Assembly (NCBI GenBank): GCA_022708025.1
Contig: JAKIZM010000005.1
Location: 1-64,000 of the forward strand
Length of the DNA: 64,000 nt
Origin: Bacteroidota bacterium
Lineage (GTDB): Bacteria; Bacteroidota; Ignavibacteria; Ignavibacteriales; Ignavibacteriaceae
Direction: 5' to 3'
The position numbers and the translations under genes are program-made. The notes below the pieces were generated by a model. It searched no databases, was not told the DNA's origin, and saw only the letters and a list, made by a program, of their open reading frames with translations. This document shows positions 55,340 to 61,282 of the stretch, piece after piece (the first letter of the stretch is position 1; each line of letters starts with the position of its first letter).

Positions 55340-57433
55340 TTGAAAGAATATGGACCTGAATCAATACGTAATATAGCATTTATTGGACATGGTGGAAGTG
55401 GTAAAACTTCTTTATCAGAAGTATTGTTATATACTGCCGGAGAGATTAATCGTATAGGAAACGTACTGGAAGGTAATACAGTATCAGATTATACCTCAAA
55501 TGAAATTGAAAAACAGATATCTATCTCAACTTCCCTGATGCACATTGAATGGAACGGAAAGAAAATAAACATCCTTGATACACCCGGTTACTCTGATTTT
55601 ATGGGTGATGTAAAATCGGCTCTTAAAGTTTGTGATACTGCAGTTATGATAATTAAATCTGCCGAGGGAGTTGAAGTTGGCTCTGAAGTTACAGGGAAAT
55701 TTGTTAATGAATTAAAATTACCATCTGCAGTGGTTATAAATAAGGTTGATAACGAACATTCAACATTTGAAGAGACACTTGAAAAAGTAAAAGACAGATT
55801 AACTTCAGGTGCTATCGTTGTTACGTTTCCTGTTTTAGAGGGCGTTAACTTTAATGCAGTTGTTGATGTTATTAAAATGAAAGCCTTTACTTATGGTGAT
55901 GCCGGTTCAAAAAAAGTAACCGAAGGTGAAATACCTGCTAATCTTAAAGCAAAAGCTGATGAATATAGAACCCAACTGATTGAAAAAATTGCTGAAAGCA
56001 GTGAAGAGTTAATGAATAAGTATTTTGAAGAAGGATCATTATCAGATTCTGATATTGAAACCGGACTCAAAGCCTCAATAATCAGCAGAAGCTTATCTCC
56101 TGTGTTTGCAATCTCAGCTAATAAAGTAGTTGGATTAAATAATTTTCTGGATTTTGTAACACAGTATTTCCCTTCGCCATTGGATCGTGGCGGAGAAGAA
56201 GCAAAATTATCCGGTAAAGATGAGAAAGTTTTAGTAAAACCTGATCCTGCTGGTGAACCTGTGTTGTTTGTTTTTAAAACTGTGGCTGAGCAGCACGTTG
56301 GTGAGCTTTCATTGTTCAAAGTTTATTCCGGTAGCGTTAAAGCAGGTTTAGATTTGATAAATGAATCTAATGGTAAAACAGAAAGATTAAGTCAGCTATC
56401 AATATTAAATGGCAGAAACAGAAAAGATGTTACTCAATTAGTTGCCGGAGATCTTGGTGCAGTAGTTAAACTGAAAGATACACATACGAATAATACATTA
56501 GCATCAAAAAGTCTATCTGTAGTTATTGATGAGATAGAATTTCCTGAAGCTGTTATAAGAAGTGCTATCTTACCGAAAGCAAAAGGCGATGAAGACAAAA
56601 TTGCATCCGGATTACATACTCTGCACGAAGAAGATCCTTCATTCTTTGTTAAATATGATCCTGAAATTTCACAAACAGTTATTTCAGGACAAGGTGAACT
56701 TCAACTTGCTCTTGCTGCAAAAAGATTAAAAGAAAGATACAAAGTAGATGTTGATCTTGTTGAGCCAAGAATTCCGTACCGCGAAACTATTAAGGGCAGA
56801 GTGGATGATGTAGAATACAAGCATAAAAAACAATCAGGCGGAAGAGGGCAGTACGGTCACGTTCATTTTAAAATGGAACCACTGCCAAGAGGAGCAGGAT
56901 TTGAATTTGTTGATGCAATTGTTGGTGGTGTTGTTCCGGGTAGATTTATTCCCGCAGTTGAAAAGGGTATAGCTGAAGTTATGAGCAAAGGTGTTCTTTC
57001 AGGCAATAAAGTAGTGGATGTTAAAGTTACATTGCATTTTGGGTCTTATCACGATGTTGACTCTGATGAAATGTCCTTTAAGCTGGCTGCTATTCAATGT
57101 TTTAAGAAAGGTTTCCTGGAGTGTAAACCTTGTCTGCTTGAACCAATTTATGAAGTTGAAGTTATTGTTCCTGATGAATATATGGGCGATGTAATGGGCG
57201 ATATATCCAGCAAACGCGGTAAAATTCTGGGTATGGATTCTGACGGACAATTTCAGATAATTAAAGCTCTTGTTCCTTTATCTGAACTTCATAAATATTC
57301 TTCACAATTACGAAGCTTAACTCAGGGAAGAGGAGTTCACAAACGAAAATTCTCTCACTACGAAGAAGTGCCTAAAGAAGTTGAACAAAAAGTAATTGAT
57401 GAGTATAACAAATCAAGAGAAGAAGATAAATAA
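55340..57433 (+). CDS. Elongation factor G-like GTPase (EF-G2 type)
   Basis: This 697-aa protein has all EF-G domains. G1 is GHGGSGKTS near residue 15 (canonical EF-G has AHIDAGKTT), G3 DTPGYSDF, and G4 NKVD. KKQSGGRGQYGHVHFKMEP is the domain IV start, and GRFIPAVEKGI and GSYHDVDSDEMSFKLAA follow. The altered P-loop indicates the paralogous EF-G2/FusA2-like group rather than the housekeeping factor. The start is TTG at 55340 with AGGAGG directly upstream. Confidence 0.9.
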   Translation: MKEYGPESIRNIAFIGHGGSGKTSLSEVLLYTAGEINRIGNVLEGNTVSDYTSNEIEKQISISTSLMHIEWNGKKINILDTPGYSDFMGDVKSALKVCDTAVMIIKSAEGVEVGSEVTGKFVNELKLPSAVVINKVDNEHSTFEETLEKVKDRLTSGAIVVTFPVLEGVNFNAVVDVIKMKAFTYGDAGSKKVTEGEIPANLKAKADEYRTQLIEKIAESSEELMNKYFEEGSLSDSDIETGLKASIISRSLSPVFAISANKVVGLNNFLDFVTQYFPSPLDRGGEEAKLSGKDEKVLVKPDPAGEPVLFVFKTVAEQHVGELSLFKVYSGSVKAGLDLINESNGKTERLSQLSILNGRNRKDVTQLVAGDLGAVVKLKDTHTNNTLASKSLSVVIDEIEFPEAVIRSAILPKAKGDEDKIASGLHTLHEEDPSFFVKYDPEISQTVISGQGELQLALAAKRLKERYKVDVDLVEPRIPYRETIKGRVDDVEYKHKKQSGGRGQYGHVHFKMEPLPRGAGFEFVDAIVGGVVPGRFIPAVEKGIAEVMSKGVLSGNKVVDVKVTLHFGSYHDVDSDEMSFKLAAIQCFKKGFLECKPCLLEPIYEVEVIVPDEYMGDVMGDISSKRGKILGMDSDGQFQIIKALVPLSELHKYSSQLRSLTQGRGVHKRKFSHYEEVPKEVEQKVIDEYNKSREEDK

Positions 57434-57440
57434 TATTTGT

Positions 57441-57578
57441 GAGGCTGCCTTATTAAGTGTCATTCCGAATTTAATTCGGAATCTGATAATTAGATTTTGA
57501 ACTGATAATAAAATCTGAAACGATCCGGCGGAAGCGAACAGGTTAACAAAAATTGAATTTTAAGACAGCCTCTTTTTT
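57441..57578 (+). repeat. Structured intergenic element with terminator-like ends
   Basis: Outer arms GAGGCTG (57441-57447) and CAGCCTC (57566-57572) pair and are followed by a T-run. Inside lie a perfect 9-bp hairpin ATTCCGAAT-TTA-ATTCGGAAT (57462-57482) and a second stem AGATTTT/AAAATCT (57492-57498 with 57510-57516). It resembles a small non-autonomous repeat that may also terminate the EF-G transcript. Confidence 0.6.
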
Positions 57579-57591
57579 ATTAGGTAAATAA

Positions 57592-58095
57592 ATGAAAAAA
57601 CTTTGGTCTCCCTGGCGTTCAAAATATATTGAATCATTCAACTCAGATCCTGATCCATCCAAATGTATTTTTTGTCAGATAGCCGCTTTAGATCCGAATG
57701 AACCAGATAACCTGATTGTTCACAAAGATAAATATACATTTACTTTGATGAACCTTTATCCATACAATAACGGTCATCTAATGATTGTTCCATACAGACA
57801 CACAAGTGACTTTACAAGTCTGAGCAAAGAAGAATATTCCGAATTAATGAAAAATTTACAACTTGCACAGCAGGCATTGTTAAAAGTTATGAATCCGCAC
57901 GGTTTTAATATTGGCGCTAATATTGGTAGAGTTGCCGGTGCCGGGATTGAAGATCATATACATTTTCATATTGTTCCGAGATGGAATGGGGATTCCAATT
58001 TTATGCCCGTGATTGGTGAAGTTAAAGTCATCTCTCAGGACCTTCAGGAAACTAAATCCAGATTAATCCAGGCTTATTCAGAGTTATTAAAGTAA
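57592..58095 (+). CDS. HIT-family hydrolase
   Basis: This 167-aa protein has the HIT signature HIHFHIVPRW (HxHxH near residue 122) and the N-terminal CIFCQIAALDP zinc-type pair. LWSPWRSKYI at the start is typical of the AP4A phosphorylase-like HIT subgroup. It would hydrolyse or phosphorolyse dinucleoside polyphosphates or nucleoside phosphoramidates. It is cytoplasmic. Confidence 0.92.
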   Translation: MKKLWSPWRSKYIESFNSDPDPSKCIFCQIAALDPNEPDNLIVHKDKYTFTLMNLYPYNNGHLMIVPYRHTSDFTSLSKEEYSELMKNLQLAQQALLKVMNPHGFNIGANIGRVAGAGIEDHIHFHIVPRWNGDSNFMPVIGEVKVISQDLQETKSRLIQAYSELLK

Positions 58096-58139
58096 AATAA
58101 TTCGTTCATCATTTATTCAAAAAAAATTACAGAGGTAAT

Positions 58140-58685
58140 TTGAAAAACCTATTAATTCTTTTATTTGCAGCCATTGTATTTTATGGTTGTGATACAAAAA
58201 TAGCCAAACCAATTGACGGCAAAACAACTCCGCTTGTTTTACGTGATGGATTATTATATCCTGACTCAACTTCGCAGGTACCTTTTACCGGCAGGAATAA
58301 ATCAAGAGCGCTGGAGCAATTTGTTGAGTATGATGTAGTTAACGGGATTAAAGAAGGAGATTTTATTATTTATTTTCCAAACCAGCATGTTGAGATGATA
58401 GGGAAAATGTCAAATAATCTGAATGTTGGTGAGTGGAAATATTACAGACCGGACGGTTCATTAGAAACAGTTGGAAATTATGTTAATGATATTCCATCAG
58501 GAAACTGGACTTGGTATTATCCCAATGGAAAAATTGTTGAAGAAGGTGTTTACAAAGATGGTAAACGTGATGGTAAATGGATAAGTTATGATTCAACCGG
58601 CGCTCAATCAATTATCAGAACTTACAAAGAAGATAAATTGATTGATTCTATATTAGTTGCAGAAAACAAAAAATCTTCCAAATAA
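58140..58685 (+). CDS. MORN-repeat (YwqK-like) lipoprotein
   Basis: This 181-aa protein has a lipoprotein signal (LLILLFAAIVFYGC) and several MORN-type repeats: GEWKYYRPDGSLETVGNY, GNWTWYYPNGKIVEEGVY and GKWISYDSTGAQ. Such repeats occur in YwqK-type proteins annotated as antitoxins, but no toxin gene is adjacent. A surface-attached repeat protein is the safer reading. The start is TTG at 58140 with AGAGG upstream. Confidence 0.85.
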   Translation: MKNLLILLFAAIVFYGCDTKIAKPIDGKTTPLVLRDGLLYPDSTSQVPFTGRNKSRALEQFVEYDVVNGIKEGDFIIYFPNQHVEMIGKMSNNLNVGEWKYYRPDGSLETVGNYVNDIPSGNWTWYYPNGKIVEEGVYKDGKRDGKWISYDSTGAQSIIRTYKEDKLIDSILVAENKKSSK

Positions 58686-58692
58686 TACCTGC

Positions 58693-58723
58693 TTGATTTA
58701 AGAAAGATTATACACTATTTTTG
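58693..58723 (+). promoter_or_regulatory. Promoter for the CAU-anticodon tRNA
   Basis: TTG at 58693-58695, 20-nt spacer, TATTTTTG at 58716-58723. It matches the Bacteroidota consensus, and the predicted start is only a few bases before the tRNA at 58739. Confidence 0.7.
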
Positions 58724-58738
58724 TGCGCCAAAAAATTT

Positions 58739-58812
58739 GGGCCCATAGCTCAGTTGGTTAGAGCATCTGACTCATAATCAGAGGGTCGGTGGTTCAAGTC
58801 CATCTGGGCCCA
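58739..58812 (+). tRNA. tRNA with CAT anticodon (tRNA-Met elongator or tRNA-Ile2)
   Basis: Acceptor GGGCCCA pairs with TGGGCCC. D-arm, anticodon arm TCTGA-CTCATAA-TCAGA (anticodon CAT) and a T-arm with the GGTTCAAGTCC core are complete. CCA is not encoded. A CAT anticodon fits elongator Met or the lysidine-modified Ile2; the sequence alone does not settle it. It is not an initiator, because the acceptor 1-72 pair is G-C. Confidence 0.93.
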
Positions 58813-58816
58813 CAAT

Positions 58817-58852
58817 AAACCTCAGGATCTTTTGATTTTGAGGTTTTTTTTA
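58817..58852 (+). terminator. Terminator after the CAU tRNA
   Basis: AAACCTCA (58817-58824) pairs with TGAGGTTT (58839-58846) and a T-run follows. It sits 4 nt after the tRNA. The gap from here to 59021 shows nothing else. Confidence 0.9.
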
Positions 58853-59021
58853 TTGCCTGCTAAAAAACTTATTGTTAATAAATAAAAAAAATAATTACAA
58901 AATTTGCTGTGGGGAAGTAACAAGAATATAAAAGACAATTCTAATAGCCTTTTGACTGTTGTTCTTTAACCATTCTTTTAGTTTAAACGATCAGGTAAAC
59001 GAAAATAATTACGACACGAAG

Positions 59022-60563
59022 CTATTGCTCCATCATTAATTCTTTATATGTTTTTTCAATAGTTTTTATTTCGTCATTATTAAGAGATACAAATTCTTTT
59101 TCACGAGCTCTGTTGGATAAAGACCCGTTGTTTTGTTCAAGGAATCGAATCAATAATGCAACAGTTTTATCAGGCATCTGAAAATGATCATCCAGCCATA
59201 TCTTCATTCTGTCATATTTTTGTAAATAGGATACTTCATCAGGGATAATTTTACTTATTGTATATTCAACACAATCAAACAGGAATTCAGAAGGGAGTGT
59301 TGCATCAAAATAACGGTAATAATCAATAGTATCGTTTAATACTTCAACATTATTGTCTTTCGTTTTTCTCCATTCAATAAAATCCAGTAATGGATGAGAA
59401 TAATTTTGCAGTACATTTTTATAATCTTCGATCTTTTCTAAAATTGCAGCAGATACCGGAAATACCATTCCCTGCGGAGTATATTTCATTACAGATAATA
59501 AATGATGAATAAGATAACGATGAATTCTACCATTACCATCTTCGAACGGATGAATAAAAACAAAGCCAAAAGCAATTTTTGCAGCAGTTAAAACAGGATG
59601 AAAATTGTTCGTTTCCAACAGTTTTGCAGTATTAAGTAAACCATTCATCAGAGTATCCAGGTTTTGCCATCGGGCAGAAATATGTTCAAGAATAGGTTCA
59701 CCGGTCTTAAGATCATGCTCTCCAATAAAACCACCTTCAGTTCTGTAGCCTATTTTAACAAAGCGACTATCGCCTATAACGATATGCTGAAGACGCAGAA
59801 GTTCATCTTTAGTTAATTGTTTACTACCAGCCTGACCAATTGCCTGACTCCAACGTACAGCCCTGCTGTGAGAAGGACTTTCACCTTCTATAGTAAATGA
59901 AGCTTTTGAATCTTTTAACAGAAGGAAAGCAGAAGTACGGAGCAATATATCTTTATGAACTTTTTTGATCGCGGCATTTGTTTTTTCAGTCAGATTAGCT
60001 TCAATATACTTTTCCAGTTTAGGTGTTTTAAAAACAAGCGGACAAAAATCGACAGTTCCGGGCAAATTATTTTTAATACGATGTCTGCTGGAATTTATAC
60101 TGACAGGGGAAACATATTGAAGTTTTTCATCTACCAGCGGTACATAATTACCTTCTTTCAAATCATCAACTGATAATAGTTTCAGCATCAACCATTCATA
60201 TAAAAACCAAATCTTTCTGGTATAAATGCTCAGGGGTTCCTTTTTTATCCACTCTTCAATAGCAGTCTGATCTAGTTGATCAAATAATTTTTTGAAGAAT
60301 AAAAGATTTATACCCTCATATTTTAGTGCAAAGACTAAATGATTATAAAGAGTATCCTGTGGTTGATGTTTTACAGTATAAACATTCCATCCATCAACCG
60401 AATATTTCTTATGTTTTTCACTTATCAATGAAAGCTTGTTTGGTAAAGGCACCTTTAAGTTTAAGGCATCAATAAGAATCCCATATCCAACCAAATTTCC
60501 CTGTTCAGGAGCTTCTCTTTCGTGAAAAACATTTATGGATCGTGAAAAACGTTTATTATTCAT
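59022..60563 (-). CDS. Class II Fic-domain protein (predicted AMP-transferase)
   Basis: This 513-aa protein has the Fic motif HPFEDGNGRIHR at residues 338-349 (catalytic His 338) and the autoinhibitory motif SFTIEG at 222-227 (S/TxxxEG), so it is a self-inhibited class II enzyme. Fic proteins transfer AMP or other groups from nucleotides onto target proteins. The C-terminal 80 residues (from about 430) look like a winged-helix region. No antitoxin gene is adjacent. Copies of a repeat lie inside the first codons and upstream. Its own protein may act on those sites; this is inference. Confidence 0.92.
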   Translation of the reverse strand: MNNKRFSRSINVFHEREAPEQGNLVGYGILIDALNLKVPLPNKLSLISEKHKKYSVDGWNVYTVKHQPQDTLYNHLVFALKYEGINLLFFKKLFDQLDQTAIEEWIKKEPLSIYTRKIWFLYEWLMLKLLSVDDLKEGNYVPLVDEKLQYVSPVSINSSRHRIKNNLPGTVDFCPLVFKTPKLEKYIEANLTEKTNAAIKKVHKDILLRTSAFLLLKDSKASFTIEGESPSHSRAVRWSQAIGQAGSKQLTKDELLRLQHIVIGDSRFVKIGYRTEGGFIGEHDLKTGEPILEHISARWQNLDTLMNGLLNTAKLLETNNFHPVLTAAKIAFGFVFIHPFEDGNGRIHRYLIHHLLSVMKYTPQGMVFPVSAAILEKIEDYKNVLQNYSHPLLDFIEWRKTKDNNVEVLNDTIDYYRYFDATLPSEFLFDCVEYTISKIIPDEVSYLQKYDRMKIWLDDHFQMPDKTVALLIRFLEQNNGSLSNRAREKEFVSLNNDEIKTIEKTYKELMMEQ

Positions 60564-60732
60564 AGTATTTTCTGAAAAATATTTATAGCAAAAATATATG
60601 AAAAACGTTTAAAGTCAATGAAAAATATATATTAACTGTAATGTTTTATGAAAAATATTTATCAGATGTGAAAAACGGATAAATAATATGATTAGTCGGT
60701 ATGATTTAATGTAAATTATGAGAAACGGCTGT
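60523..60732. repeat. Phased 14-bp repeat array at the fic 5' end
   Basis: Seven copies of TGAAAAAYRTTTAT or a close variant start at 60523, 60543, 60573, 60599, 60619, 60649 and 60669; an eighth imperfect one starts at 60719. All point the same way, and the spacings (20, 30, 26, 20, 30, 20, 50) cluster on multiples of about 10 bp. Two copies lie within the fic coding region and the rest upstream. The arrangement is that of an operator array bound cooperatively on one face. Confidence 0.8.
60589..60618 (-). promoter_or_regulatory. Candidate fic promoter inside the repeat array
   Basis: On the minus strand TTG (60616-60618), 19-nt spacer, TATTTTTG (60589-60596) matches the Bacteroidota consensus. 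It gives a leader of about 20 nt before the ATG at 60563. The copies starting at 60573 and 60599 flank or overlap it, which would allow repression. Confidence 0.6.
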
Positions 60733-60790
60733 CAGAAAAAGAAAATTGCGTTTTCTGACCCACCCCTTCATCCCCTCCGGGAAGGGGAAA
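60731..60790. repeat. Hairpin plus GC-rich element, left copy
   Basis: GTCAGAAAA (60731-60739) pairs with TTTTCTGAC (60751-60759). It is directly followed by a GC-rich element at 60757-60790 that begins GACCCACCCCTTC. The 718-nt gap between fic and the methylase (60564-61282) contains these repeats and the fic array but no gene I can support. Confidence 0.6.
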
Positions 60791-61004
60791 ACTACGTTTT
60801 AAAAAGTTTATGAGTAATAAATTGAATGTTAAATCAAAACTAATAATTTTACTTTGAATCATCTTTTCTGAATTTGTTTAAGAAAACTTAGGAATGAGTT
60901 TATGAATTATGATGTTAAACAAAAACCTGAAAGAAAAATAAAGTTAGTTGGAATTTTTCATACAATATAATTACTTAATCAATCTTTAATAAAAAAAAGC
61001 GTAC

Positions 61005-61036
61005 AGTCCCCTCTTGGGAGGGGCGAGGGGTGGGTC
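61005..61036. repeat. GC-rich element, right inverted copy, flanked by 8-bp direct repeats
   Basis: The reverse complement of 61005-61036 starts GACCCACCCCTCG and shares its first 11 bases plus a CCCCTCC core with the element at 60757-60790. AAGCGTAC occurs on both sides (60997-61004 and 61043-61050), like a target-site duplication around an insert of 38 bp. The high GC is out of place in this AT-rich gap. Confidence 0.6.
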
Positions 61037-61282
61037 AATAGCAAGCGTACGAAATACTATTAAATCATATATCAAAAAAGCTTGCGCTGATTTATCTGCA
61101 CTTATACTCGAAGGAAATATTAGAATTAAAGTTTTACTTTAGTTAATTTTGAATTAATCCGGTTGATAGATTTTGAGAGGTTATTTAATATTGGCACAGA
61201 TCAGATTCAAAAGCGAGTTGGTGGAACTTTTATAATTAAGGATTTAAAATAAAAACATAATATAAAAATTAAGATTAACTTA

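Noticed and set aside
58140-58685. Toxin-antitoxin antitoxin (YwqK) role for the MORN-repeat protein
   Set aside because: It is a lipoprotein and has no toxin gene beside it; the label comes only from the repeat type.
61140-61252. A short open frame before the methylase gene (about 37 codons ending in TAA at 61250)
   Set aside because: It has no clear start, ribosome site or recognised motif. It may be a decayed gene fragment but cannot be supported.
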